Below are positions 44,402-53,733 of a DNA stretch of 64,000 nt, piece after piece. This DNA is from CAZSRX01 sp964609675 [NCBI: uncultured Bacteroidota bacterium]. Lineage in GTDB: Bacteria; CLD3; SB21. The notes beneath the pieces are model-generated. The model was not told where the DNA came from. It did no database searches and was given only the letters and a program-made list of their open reading frames with translations. Numbering within the stretch: the first letter of the stretch is position 1; the number at the start of each line of letters is the position of its first letter. The position numbers and the translations under genes were made by a program. The DNA is taken from assembly GCA_964609675.1 (NCBI GenBank), contig CAZSRX010000022.1, forward strand, positions 6,888-70,887. Reading direction: 5' to 3'.

Positions 44402-45460
44402 TCAGAATAAATTAAACTTTTTTTTCAGATTGGCAATAGAATTTCCGATGACCTCGTAATTCGTTTTCTGGTAACCGCCGGAAAGCAGCATCACGATCGG
44501 GATTTGCCTTTCAAAGGCGTAGCGGAACACCATTTCATCGCGCATCAGGATGCCGATTTTGGACAGCTTCATGCGGCCGAGCGGGTCGCCCTCGAGAATA
44601 TCCGTTCCGGCGTTGTAATAAATAATGTCCGGGTCGAACAGCTCAAACGCCTCATTCAGGTGGAACTCGAGCAGCTGGATGTATTTGATATCGTCGATGC
44701 CGGAGGGCACTTCCACTTTCAGGTCAATCGCTTTCTTGGCCTCAAGGTCGCCCGGATAAATGTCTTTGTTATACACGTCCACGATAAATACGCTGTCATT
44801 GTTTAAAAAATCCCGCTCGTGGCCGTTGCCCTGATGCGCGTCGAGATCAATGATCATCACTTTCGATATCAGCGGGTTGTGTTTCATCAGATAGCGGATG
44901 GAAAGCGTGATATCCGCGTAGATGCAGAAGCCCCCGCCTTGATGCGCCGACGCGTGATGATAACCCCCGCCGAGATTAATCGCCCAGCCCTTGCGTACCG
45001 CCAACTGCCCCGCGAGTATCGTGCCGCCGGTGGCATACAGCATCGGTTTCAAAATCTTCCGTTTGGTAAGATTCGACGGAAAATACGACAGGATGCCCAT
45101 CTCGGCCAATTCTGCGACGACGGAAGATTGTTCCAGAGCATTCAAATACGATTCCGGATGCACGATCAGCAAATCTTCGCGCGACGGCGCCCCGGGCTCA
45201 ATGAACTGGTCCGCTGTCAGCAGGTTGCGTTCGATCAGGTAATCATGCACTTTACCGTATTTTTTAGAATCGAACGGATGCAGGGCCTCAAGGCCGTAAA
45301 AACTTATATTGTATTCGTCGCTGTATATAACCGGCACCTTCCCGGTATCCATGGCGTAGGATTTAAAATTCATCTCCTTGACGGTGACCGGCCAGTAAAC
45401 GCAACCGGCAAAAACGCCCGCGAGAATCAACACCATCAGCAGGATCCGCTTTTTTTTCAT
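44402..45460 (-). CDS. Histone deacetylase-family protein with lipoprotein signal
   Basis: A 352-residue arginase/deacetylase-fold enzyme, closest in pattern to class IV (HDAC11-like) proteins. Zinc and catalytic motifs are present: GGGYHHASAHQGGGFC, MIIDLDAHQGNGHERDF, the second Asp of the site in DIIYYNAGTDILEGDPLGR and the C-terminal LLSGGY. The substrate in bacteria may be acetylated small molecules, sugars or proteins. Unusually the N-terminus is MKKKRILLMVLILAGVFAGC, a lipobox with Cys20, so the enzyme should be anchored outside the cytoplasm. It is the last gene of a six-gene operon with two acetyltransferases. Confidence 0.88.
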   Translation of the reverse strand: MKKKRILLMVLILAGVFAGCVYWPVTVKEMNFKSYAMDTGKVPVIYSDEYNISFYGLEALHPFDSKKYGKVHDYLIERNLLTADQFIEPGAPSREDLLIVHPESYLNALEQSSVVAELAEMGILSYFPSNLTKRKILKPMLYATGGTILAGQLAVRKGWAINLGGGYHHASAHQGGGFCIYADITLSIRYLMKHNPLISKVMIIDLDAHQGNGHERDFLNNDSVFIVDVYNKDIYPGDLEAKKAIDLKVEVPSGIDDIKYIQLLEFHLNEAFELFDPDIIYYNAGTDILEGDPLGRMKLSKIGILMRDEMVFRYAFERQIPIVMLLSGGYQKTNYEVIGNSIANLKKKFNLF

Positions 45461-45477
45461 GGAATCATTCCTAACGA

Positions 45478-45963
45478 TTAATAGTTGTCCGGTTTGGATG
45501 AAAGCACAAAATCCACTTCATACAGGTCGTAATGCGCGAGGGCCATGCCGAGGGTTTCGTAGGTTTTTTTAGCCGTGGAGTTGTTTTTATCCACATATAA
45601 ACGGATTCCGCAGACGGATGGATCACGCCGGGCTTTATCCTGTATATATGCATACATGCGTTTGTACAGACCGCGCCGGCGATGGGCGGGTGCGACATAG
45701 ACGCTTTGTATCCACCAGAAGACGCCGTCCCGCCAATCGCTCCATTCATAAGTAATCATCAGTTGGGCTACAACGCGTGTATCCGCCTCGGCGACGATAT
45801 AAAATCCCAGCTCGGGTTTGTGTATTAAATCGGTCACGCCGCGGGTAATCCGTTCGTCAGCCAGCGTTTTACCCTCGGTTTCCAGCGCCATGGCCTTGCT
45901 GAAAGCGACGATAACAGGAATATCGGCGGCGGCGGCGGGTCGTATGACAACGGCATCATCCAT
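45478..45963 (-). CDS. GNAT-family N-acetyltransferase
   Basis: A 161-residue GNAT enzyme: VRPAAAADIPVIVAFSKAMA-like N-terminal strand and helix, the strand VVAQLMITYEWSDW, and the acetyl-CoA loop with the motif YVAPAHRRRGLYKRMY, then the NSTAKKTYETLGM segment common in this family. The acceptor cannot be told. It lies 17 bases from the HDAC-like gene and 11 from the exporter, so an acetylation/deacetylation pair in one operon is possible. Confidence 0.88.
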   Translation of the reverse strand: MDDAVVIRPAAAADIPVIVAFSKAMALETEGKTLADERITRGVTDLIHKPELGFYIVAEADTRVVAQLMITYEWSDWRDGVFWWIQSVYVAPAHRRRGLYKRMYAYIQDKARRDPSVCGIRLYVDKNNSTAKKTYETLGMALAHYDLYEVDFVLSSKPDNY

Positions 45964-45974
45964 AAAATCCTCGC

Positions 45975-46796
45975 TTATTGAATCAACGCGCTAAGCGCCT
46001 GGTATCCAAGATATATCCCGAATCCGCCCATTGCGAATCCGAGCGTTTTAATCAGATAATTAATGAAACGCACCTGGACATGGCGGCGGTTCCGGACAAG
46101 AAACATGGAATACGACGAAAACCATACCACCGTGCCGAGCGCCAAACAAAAGGCATAACACACGCTGATCACGACCGGAAAATAATTGCCGTAGCCGCTG
46201 GAAGCCGCCGGGTTTCCGGCTGAAACCTCCGCAGGATGTTCCGCAAGTCCCGATGCCAGCATATGGCCGGCGCTGGAATCCATTTCTCCGATAATCCGCG
46301 CGTTGTTGTCAATCATCGTTTCCAGCCCGCCGAGATGGAATCCCAGCGAGGACACAAACGACAGAATCACCACCGACGCGATAAGCCAACCGAAAAACAG
46401 CGAGGGATTCAGAACATTCAGCATGAAGCCGATCCAGAATCCGTTGTGATGTTTTATCTTGTCGGATATATGCACATCGCGGCTGAGTGTTTCGTAACTG
46501 ACATGAGACCGGAAAATTTTTACGCCGACCAGAAATATGAACAGCGACCCCACAAGGAAAATATACGGAATCCAGTGATAATAGACCGCATAGAGCCGCG
46601 TAAATCCGTATACGGCAACGAAACAATAGACAAAGTCCACAATCGCCGCGCCGATGGCCGCCGAAAGGCAGTATCCGAACCGCCCTTTAAGCCCGTGCGA
46701 TGTGATAAAAATGCTGATGGGCCCTGCTACCGGGATCGTTAAAAGGATGCCGCTGATGAGCCCGACAATTGAAACAGTAATAATGCTTTCTATCAT
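45975..46796 (-). CDS. LysE-family exporter-like membrane protein
   Basis: A 273-residue integral membrane protein with six predicted helices. The N-terminal GLISGILLTIPVAGPISIFI and the NVLNPSLFFGW segment match the LysE/RhtB family, which exports amino acids or related small molecules. Between helices 4 and 5 a ~60-residue hydrophilic insertion is longer than usual for LysE proteins. It sits inside the six-gene operon; substrate unknown. Confidence 0.78.
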   Translation of the reverse strand: MIESIITVSIVGLISGILLTIPVAGPISIFITSHGLKGRFGYCLSAAIGAAIVDFVYCFVAVYGFTRLYAVYYHWIPYIFLVGSLFIFLVGVKIFRSHVSYETLSRDVHISDKIKHHNGFWIGFMLNVLNPSLFFGWLIASVVILSFVSSLGFHLGGLETMIDNNARIIGEMDSSAGHMLASGLAEHPAEVSAGNPAASSGYGNYFPVVISVCYAFCLALGTVVWFSSYSMFLVRNRRHVQVRFINYLIKTLGFAMGGFGIYLGYQALSALIQ

Positions 46797-46838
46797 GAAG
46801 GAACCTGTTCGCGGTAGTATGGGATCCGGTGATTCCCG

Positions 46839-47795
46839 TTAATCCGGGCGGGTATATTTTGGAAAATAATTTTTGGCATATAGCCGGTCAAACCACCGGT
46901 TGACCCAGTAATAGAGCGCGATACAAAGCGCCAGACCGCCGATCACGTCAATCACATAATGATAAAAACAATACATTGTGGAAAAAATCAGCCCGGTGAC
47001 AAACGGCAGGATAATCCAGAATACAACCCGTTTAAGGCGGTAGGCGTACATAAGCGTCATGAACGATATGGCGACATGCGAACTCGGGAAGGCGGCGCCG
47101 GGGGTTTCGGCGTTTTCGTAAATCCAGTTCATCGTGTGTACAAACCAGCCCCCGTCAAGAAACCGGCCTTCGCGCAACGGAATCGGACCCGCCGCCGGTA
47201 TAAAAATATACAGCAGATAACACACATAAAACGCCACCGATATGCCAAACAGGATACGCATATAATCGCCATTACCCTGGACATACAGCACGATGCCAAG
47301 GAACAGCGGTATAAAATAATACGAAAAATAGCACAGATGCATCAACTCGTTGAAATAATAAGTATTCAGCCGGTCGTACAGCCAGATATTCGGATTCGTG
47401 CCGAACATGGCTCGATCAATGCCTGCAAAAAAATCATCCCAGTATCCCTGAAACACCATTTGATTGAGCAATCCGGACGTGATATAAAAAAAGGTAAACA
47501 GAAAGACCGGATACCAGTGATGGATCATCCGCAGCGGAAACCAGCGGTGGCCTGACAGGAAACGGAGTATAAAAAAAACCAGCGCAATAATGCCGATTTG
47601 CTTCCAGAAAATCGTTTTCCATTCCGGCTGGTGTTCGTGAAAAATCAGAATCGACACGCTGACTAAAATAAGATAGACCACCATGGCCCAGTCAATCGGA
47701 TTGGCATATCGCGTGGTGATGCGGATTTGTTTACGGATAAACCGCGTGAAAAAATTACCAGCTTTTGTCGGGGGGTTGCTGTTATGGATATCCAT
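46839..47795 (-). CDS. PAP2-type membrane phosphatase
   Basis: A 318-residue membrane protein of the type 2 phosphatidic acid phosphatase superfamily. Catalytic motifs visible in the C-terminal half are PSSHVA (motif 2) and YHYVIDVIGG (motif 3, with the His and Asp); the expected motif 1 KxxxxxxRP is replaced by a divergent FLDGGWF region, which is usual in the inositol-phosphotransferase-like (Aur1/PAP2_3) branch. Several helices precede them. Such enzymes dephosphorylate or transfer lipid-linked head groups. It is nine bases from the epimerase gene. A role in lipid or envelope modification is inferred. Confidence 0.82.
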   Translation of the reverse strand: MDIHNSNPPTKAGNFFTRFIRKQIRITTRYANPIDWAMVVYLILVSVSILIFHEHQPEWKTIFWKQIGIIALVFFILRFLSGHRWFPLRMIHHWYPVFLFTFFYITSGLLNQMVFQGYWDDFFAGIDRAMFGTNPNIWLYDRLNTYYFNELMHLCYFSYYFIPLFLGIVLYVQGNGDYMRILFGISVAFYVCYLLYIFIPAAGPIPLREGRFLDGGWFVHTMNWIYENAETPGAAFPSSHVAISFMTLMYAYRLKRVVFWIILPFVTGLIFSTMYCFYHYVIDVIGGLALCIALYYWVNRWFDRLYAKNYFPKYTRPD

Positions 47796-47804
47796 GGGCT
47801 ATGC

Positions 47805-48785
47805 TCACAACCATTGATGTTTTTTGTACCAGTCATAGGTTTCACGGCAGCCGCGTTCAAACGGATACTGGCTGGTAAATCCCAGTTCGTTTCTTATTTT
47901 TTCCGAGGAGCAGGTCCAGGCGGTTTGCTTGAGTTCGATGATTTTCTGCCGGTTCAGCAACGCCGGTTTTTTGGAAAACGCCGCCAGCCCTTCGGCCATC
48001 AGCGCCAGCAGCGAAACCTTCCAGCGGGGCACGAACAATGGAATGGTCCAGGTCCCGACCGTCTGCTGAATGATAGCGCTGATCTGTTTCCAGGAATAGA
48101 CCTGGCCGTCGTCCACAAAATACGTCTGTCCGGCGCTTTGCGGGGATTCGGCCGCGAGAATCAGGGCGTTTACAAGATCCTTAACGTAAACTATGGACAA
48201 ATACTGTTCCCGCAAGCCGATTTTCGGGTTGAGATGCCGTGTAATCAACTGAAAGTAGAAAAAGATATCTTTTTCGCGCGGGCCGTACACCGCCGGCGGT
48301 CGTATGACGGTAACCGGTAAATGGCGCATGTATTCCTGCGCGTAGCGTTCGCCTTCCAGCTTGCTCTTGCCGTAATACGTCAGCGGATTCACCGGATCGC
48401 TTTCAACGCGGGGTTTACCCGGAAGGGACGGGCCGGCTGCCGCCAGACTGCTGACATGAACGATTTTCCTGATATGCGGAACCTGCTCCCGACAGACTTC
48501 GTAAAGAATCCGGCTGGCATCGGCATTAACCTGATAATAAACGGATTCCTTTTTGGCTTTGGTAATACCGCCGACATGAAAAATATAATCAGCGCCCTTT
48601 ACCGCCTGATTCATGGACTCGCGGTCGCTGATATCGGCGTTAACGTATTCGACGGCCAGGCCATCCAGCCAGGTACGGTCGCTGGTAGGACGCACCGTGC
48701 AACGAACGGTATAGCCCTTCTGTATCAGCGCTTCCGCAAGGTGACTGCCTACAAATCCGGTTGCCCCGGTGATTAACGCAATCAT
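47805..48785 (-). CDS. NAD-dependent epimerase/dehydratase (extended SDR)
   Basis: A 326-residue extended short-chain dehydrogenase. The NAD-binding TGATGFVGSHLAEAL is at residues 6-20 and the catalytic YxxxK appears as YYGKSKLEGE at about residue 141-145. The active-site Ser lies in VSSLAA. Members act on nucleotide sugars, sterol-like or flavonoid-like substrates. It lies between a GNAT-like gene and a PAP2 phosphatase gene, so a lipid- or sugar-modifying pathway fits, but the substrate is unknown. Confidence 0.88.
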   Translation of the reverse strand: MIALITGATGFVGSHLAEALIQKGYTVRCTVRPTSDRTWLDGLAVEYVNADISDRESMNQAVKGADYIFHVGGITKAKKESVYYQVNADASRILYEVCREQVPHIRKIVHVSSLAAAGPSLPGKPRVESDPVNPLTYYGKSKLEGERYAQEYMRHLPVTVIRPPAVYGPREKDIFFYFQLITRHLNPKIGLREQYLSIVYVKDLVNALILAAESPQSAGQTYFVDDGQVYSWKQISAIIQQTVGTWTIPLFVPRWKVSLLALMAEGLAAFSKKPALLNRQKIIELKQTAWTCSSEKIRNELGFTSQYPFERGCRETYDWYKKHQWL

Positions 48786-48802
48786 GTCAGCAACCTTTCC
48801 GG

Positions 48803-49945
48803 TTATCCGATGGGTTTTTCATAAATACGGTAGGTCTTGTAAATCCGCCCGCCGAGCCGCTCAATCGGACGAATGATGGCGATATTATCTTCGAGAATCC
48901 ACGACATCTCCGCCCAGTTGTAACCCTTTTTCATGCCATCCACAAAATTATGATAATTCAGCGCGACATCAATACCAAGATTGCGGAATTCCTTAAGAAT
49001 ACCGAAAGTGACTACGCGGATGCGCCGGATTTTACCCGGTCGCGTATGCCACAGCAGTTTCAGTAAACCGAACGGAAACAACCGGCCGTTGCGTATCTTT
49101 ATCATCGCCTGATTGATGTCAGGAATAGCCAGGGAAAAACCAATCGCCTGACCCTTGTGCTCGGCGATAAAAATGATATCCGGGTCAATGACCGGTTTCA
49201 TGGTTTTCGCCAGATGATAAAACTCATCGTCGGTCATGGGAACAAAACCCCAGTTTTTTTCCCAAGCGGAATTGTAAAGATGTTTGACAATTTCAATTTC
49301 TTCCCAGAATTTATTTTTCCGGAAAGTTCGTATGGTGACATTACTGCGTTTCAGGATCAGTTCGGTGCTGCGGGTGAGTCGTTCCGGAACGCCTTGTTTA
49401 TCGTCCACTTCAAGCGCCAATAAATCCTTAGCTTTGGTAAAGCCGTTAGCCTCAATAAGTGCGGGATAATATTTCGGGTTATAACTCATCATGATAACCG
49501 GCGGGGAATCGAATCCGTCAACCAGCAGTCCATACTCGTCGTTGCTGGAAAAACTTGCCGGCCCCTGCATACGCGTCATCCCGCGGTTAGCTAGAAACTG
49601 CTCGGCGTTTTTAAAAAGCTCAGCCGCCGCTTCCGGGTCGTTGGCGCATTCAAACAATCCGAAAAATCCTGTCTGGTCTTCATGAAACCGGTTGTGATTA
49701 TGGTTGACAATCGCCGCAATGCGACCAACCATTTCTTCACCGCGGAATGCTCCGAAAAATCCGATATCCGCATGATTAAAAAAAGGATTCTTCTTCGGAT
49801 TGAGAAATTCTTTCCGTTCCATAATCAGCGGCGGTACCCAGTTAGAATCACCGGCATATATCTTCCATGGAAAACGGATAAAATCGTTAATCCGTTTTCC
49901 GTCCATAATTCTTACCGTAATGGCGCTCAATGTTCGTCCCTTCAA
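48803..49945 (-). CDS. Long GNAT-like acyltransferase family protein
   Basis: A 380-residue protein of a widespread uncharacterised GNAT-like family. The N-terminal half has FIRFPWKIYAGDSNWVPPL, MERKEFLNPKKNPFFNHAD and VGRIAAIVNHNHN, which mark this family; the C-terminal half shows a second acyltransferase-like region with AEHKGQAIGFSLAIPDINQA and GILKEFRNLGIDVALNYH. It is the first gene of the six-gene operon. The reaction and substrate are not known. Relatives often lie next to lipid-related genes. Confidence 0.82.
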   Translation of the reverse strand: MKGRTLSAITVRIMDGKRINDFIRFPWKIYAGDSNWVPPLIMERKEFLNPKKNPFFNHADIGFFGAFRGEEMVGRIAAIVNHNHNRFHEDQTGFFGLFECANDPEAAAELFKNAEQFLANRGMTRMQGPASFSSNDEYGLLVDGFDSPPVIMMSYNPKYYPALIEANGFTKAKDLLALEVDDKQGVPERLTRSTELILKRSNVTIRTFRKNKFWEEIEIVKHLYNSAWEKNWGFVPMTDDEFYHLAKTMKPVIDPDIIFIAEHKGQAIGFSLAIPDINQAMIKIRNGRLFPFGLLKLLWHTRPGKIRRIRVVTFGILKEFRNLGIDVALNYHNFVDGMKKGYNWAEMSWILEDNIAIIRPIERLGGRIYKTYRIYEKPIG

Positions 49946-50148
49946 CCGTTAATATTTTAAATAAATATTAAAATAAATAAATCATTCAAATTAATCAATA
50001 AAAACAATTACCTTCTGCAACCGGCGCGTACACCGCGTTTCCGCCGCTACCGTCCGGTAAGTGTTTTCTTCCTGTAAACTCTGCGGCGATATTTTAAGAA
50101 AATCTTATTCACTTACATATTTTCAGATTTCATCAGGGAGGTATTAAA

Positions 50149-50538
50149 ATAAAACAAATCCTGCGGCTTTTATGTTGGTTATGCATTACAATACCATTCG
50201 CTGTTTACGCCGGATGACCTGAACCGGTAACGGTAGTCAAGACAGAAAAAGGAAAAACGGTTACAATAAAAGGGGATCTTAAAAACGACGCCTTTATCGA
50301 GGATCTGAGTCTGTATGCGTACCAAATGGCACGACCAGCTTCCGCGTGGTACCTAACCTCGCTTCCTGCGTGGCCTGTGAAGCTGACCATAAATGGGACC
50401 GTCCGAAAAAAAGGCAAAACTCAGGATCCCACACGCTCCGTAGAAATGAATTCCCTAAAGAACCCTTACAATAACGTCATCGCTGTAACCGGCCCTCAAG
50501 AAGCGGTGAGCGGCGCGTTTACGCTGACGATTGACTGA
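50149..50538 (+). pseudogene. Small secreted protein gene, lost start codon and internal TGA
   Basis: A 130-codon frame encodes a signal-peptide-like start (KQILRLLCWLCITIPFAVYA), then TGA at 50215-50217, then ~107 codons of plausible mature protein including TVVKTEKGKTVTIKGDL and NNVIAVTGPQEAVSGAF to a stop at 50536. The first codon is ATA at seven bases after a good GGGAGG site, which suggests an original ATG. Two lesions point to decay. The mature part is a small beta-rich protein of unknown family. Confidence 0.6.
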
Positions 50539-50592
50539 AGTAATCCTTCCTGATTGATTAAATATCAAGTTGTCATTGTATGACAGTTTTTT

Positions 50593-53500
50593 TTATTTTT
50601 GGAGCTCGGCAACGACTGCATTCATGTCCTGATACCGTCTTTCAGGATCTTTTTCCAGACAGCGCATAATCACCGTCTCCAGGTCGGGCGGACAGTCCGT
50701 TACGACCGTCGAAGGACGCGGCGGGGCATCCGTGAATATCGAGTGTATCAGCGCGATTTCATTATCGCCGCGGAACGGAAGCCGGCCGGTGACCATTTCA
50801 TAAAGCACCACGCCGAAGGAAAACATATCGCTGCGCGCGTCGGTTGTTAAACCGCTAACCTGCTCCGGGGCTACGTATCCCAGCGTGCCGATGGCCGTAC
50901 CGGTTTGGGTTAAACCGGTCATCAGCGCCGATTTGGACAATCCGAAATCCATGATCTTCGGCACGCCGTTTTCGTCCAGCATGATATTATCGCTTTTCAG
51001 GTCGCGGTGAATAATCCCCTTCCGGTGCATGTACGCCAGTCCTGATGCCACGGATACCGCTATGTCGCGCAGGCAACACTGTTCCATACCGGTTTGCTTT
51101 TGAATGCGCGCTTTCAGACTCCCTCCGGTAAGCCATTCCATGGCAATATATCCCGTACCCTGCCAGTAGCCTGCGGCGAATACCTTAACAATATTCGGAT
51201 GATCCAGCGTCGCCAGAATCTGTGATTCCCGCTCAAACCGAACACGGATATCAGGCTCCGAGAGGGCTTTCGGGTGAATGACCTTCAGCGCCACTTCTTT
51301 GCCATTGCTCCGGTCCCGCGCGCGGTAAACGATGCCCATGGCGCCTTCGCCGAGCGGTGCCAGAATTTTATAATGCGCAATCCAATGCCTTCGACGCCAT
51401 TGCTGAAAACGGTTCCAGACACTGGAACCTCTTCGGTACAAAACCGGCAATAGAATAATCAGGGTAACCGTTGCCGCCAGCCGGAACCACCAGGTTTGCC
51501 ATACCGCCGGCCGGATATGAATCGGCCACTGATACTCCCGGCTGACAGCGCCGTAAATGTTTCTGGCCCGTATTCGCAGTACATACGCGCCGGGATCCAG
51601 ATTGGTGTATGAAATGTAATCGCGCTCACTCCAGTTGCGATATTCATAATCAAAACCGTCAAGGTAAAACTGATACATCAACCCGCGCCGGTACCTGAAA
51701 TCGATACCGGTAACTTCAAACGCCAGATCATTCTGGTCATACGACAAACGGCTCAGAGCGGATACGGCCAGCCATTGATCCTTCATTCTGATTTGCTCTA
51801 TATAAACCGTCGGCGCGCTTGCGTCTGCTTGGTTGGGACGATGACGGTACACGGTTAATCCGGTAGGCGTTCCTAACCATAAAGCGCCTTCACGGTCGCA
51901 CCGAAACGCGTTCTCATTCACGGCGTCGTCAAATAAGCCGTGATCATGGGTTATCAGCCTGAACGAATCGCCTTCCATAACTGCCAGCCCTTTAAGGGTC
52001 GCAATCCACAGCCTATGGGTAGAATCTTCGGCCAAACCGGATATGGTATTAGACGGTAAACCGTCCCGTTGCATAAAATATTTCAGCGAGTCATGAAAAT
52101 ATTTCACGAGCCCGTGTGTCCGCGTGGCCAGCCATAGGGCGCCGTCGGACGTTTCAAGTATGGAGGATACATAGCGGCTTTTCAACCCGCTCCGCTTGTT
52201 GAAATTTTCAATAACCGGCGCATCCTCGGTTTTATTCTTCGCTGAAATGAAACTGACGCCGCCGGCTTCCTTCATCCGCGACGGCTGGGCGCATCCGAAC
52301 CAAAGATTGCCGCGGCGATCTTCATAAATGGCCAGCACGCGTTGGCCTGCCAATCCGTGATTTAAGTTAAACACGTCCAGCTTACCGTTCTTTCCATACC
52401 GAATCACGCCGTCGACATCGGTTCCGAACCACATTTGTCCGCGGGAATCTTCAAAGATACACTGGACATCATTTAGTCTGATTTGATCCGCCATAAACCG
52501 GATGAAGCGCTTCCCGTCAAAGCGTACCAAACCCATGCCGAACGAACTGATCCATAAATTTTTATGAGAATCTTCAAAAATCGTATACAGACTGTTTGTC
52601 GGCAATCCATGTTGGGTACGGTAGGTCTGCCACCGGGCACCGTCGTAGAAGGATAAACCCTTCTCATGGCATACCGCCCAGTATCTTCCCGAATGATCCT
52701 GCAATATGGATAACACGTTATTATCGGGAAGACCGGTATCTTCATCAAAGTGAACCGCAGGAAAATCAGTCCACTTACACAGGCCGCCCGACATGGGAGC
52801 CATCCAAACAGAGTTCTGGCGATCCTGATAAACACAGGCGATCTGGTTCTCCGGAAGCCCGTTCTCGATGGTTATACGCTGAATTTTTTCACCGTCCGCA
52901 ATCAACAGGCCGTCGCCGCGTGTTGCCGCCAGAATGCGGTTCCGCCGGTCACGATACAAACCGAAGATTCTTCGGGATAAATAAACGAACCCGGAACGCG
53001 CGGTATCCACTGCATAGCGCTCCCCTCTTACGCGCAGGAAGCCCGCGCCGTTGTTGAATGAGGCCACCCGATATTCACCGGCGCCGGTTTCAATAATTCC
53101 GGAAATACCCGCGGAATAATCGTCAAACATGCCTATCGTATCGCATTGGTTCCTCCTTATGTGATATAAAAAACCGGACATATCGCCGCACCACACGGTC
53201 CCGTCACCGGCTATCAGCACATTATTGATGACCTTACCCGATAAAAAATATTCCCACACGGCCGAATCCGTACCGGCTTGGATATGCATGCGGCAGAGGC
53301 CTTGCTTGGTTCCAATCCACAGTCCGCCGCTGTCGGCAGCCAGCGCAAGCACGGAATTATCGTTAAGCCCATCGGCCGCTTCATAAACACGGAATTCGTA
53401 GCCGCCGAAATCATTCCGAACCACGCGCGTGAGCCCCCCGCCCAGGGTCCCAACCCACAGGACATGGTTGCGGTCTTCAATAATCGGCCGGCAAAAGTCG

Positions 53501-53733
53501 TGAGCCAATCCGTGCTCGGAGGTGAAGTGCATAAACCGTTTTCCGTTAAACCTTACCAGCCCGCCCTGCGTGGTAAACCACATATTTCCGAGGTGATCCT
53601 GCAGCATGCCTTCTACGGAGTAGGGCGGCAGGCCGTCGGCAGCGCCGTAAACGGTTATCGGCAATTTCTGCGGATAAACCGATACCGCAAATCCGGCAAC
53701 CAGTAAAAATATTGTAATGATTTTATTAAACAC
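50593..53733 (-). CDS. Propeller sensor fused to a Ser/Thr protein kinase
   Basis: A 1046-residue receptor kinase. After a signal peptide (1-22), residues ~25-640 form Reg_prop beta-propeller blades (recurring LWIGT, MWFTTQGG, LWLGTPTG), then a Y_Y_Y domain (~650-735) with YEYRNWSERDYISYTNLDPG, one membrane helix (~745-768) and a cytoplasmic Hanks-type kinase (~785-1046). Kinase motifs: GEGAMGIV, VAIK-like VALKVI, HRDLKSDN (~907-914), DFGLSK and APEQ. This propeller plus Y_Y_Y arrangement normally feeds a histidine kinase, as in the protein at 5290. The GTG start overlaps the preceding gene by eight bases. Signal and targets unknown. Confidence 0.93.
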   Translation of the reverse strand: MFNKIITIFLLVAGFAVSVYPQKLPITVYGAADGLPPYSVEGMLQDHLGNMWFTTQGGLVRFNGKRFMHFTSEHGLAHDFCRPIIEDRNHVLWVGTLGGGLTRVVRNDFGGYEFRVYEAADGLNDNSVLALAADSGGLWIGTKQGLCRMHIQAGTDSAVWEYFLSGKVINNVLIAGDGTVWCGDMSGFLYHIRRNQCDTIGMFDDYSAGISGIIETGAGEYRVASFNNGAGFLRVRGERYAVDTARSGFVYLSRRIFGLYRDRRNRILAATRGDGLLIADGEKIQRITIENGLPENQIACVYQDRQNSVWMAPMSGGLCKWTDFPAVHFDEDTGLPDNNVLSILQDHSGRYWAVCHEKGLSFYDGARWQTYRTQHGLPTNSLYTIFEDSHKNLWISSFGMGLVRFDGKRFIRFMADQIRLNDVQCIFEDSRGQMWFGTDVDGVIRYGKNGKLDVFNLNHGLAGQRVLAIYEDRRGNLWFGCAQPSRMKEAGGVSFISAKNKTEDAPVIENFNKRSGLKSRYVSSILETSDGALWLATRTHGLVKYFHDSLKYFMQRDGLPSNTISGLAEDSTHRLWIATLKGLAVMEGDSFRLITHDHGLFDDAVNENAFRCDREGALWLGTPTGLTVYRHRPNQADASAPTVYIEQIRMKDQWLAVSALSRLSYDQNDLAFEVTGIDFRYRRGLMYQFYLDGFDYEYRNWSERDYISYTNLDPGAYVLRIRARNIYGAVSREYQWPIHIRPAVWQTWWFRLAATVTLIILLPVLYRRGSSVWNRFQQWRRRHWIAHYKILAPLGEGAMGIVYRARDRSNGKEVALKVIHPKALSEPDIRVRFERESQILATLDHPNIVKVFAAGYWQGTGYIAMEWLTGGSLKARIQKQTGMEQCCLRDIAVSVASGLAYMHRKGIIHRDLKSDNIMLDENGVPKIMDFGLSKSALMTGLTQTGTAIGTLGYVAPEQVSGLTTDARSDMFSFGVVLYEMVTGRLPFRGDNEIALIHSIFTDAPPRPSTVVTDCPPDLETVIMRCLEKDPERRYQDMNAVVAELQK

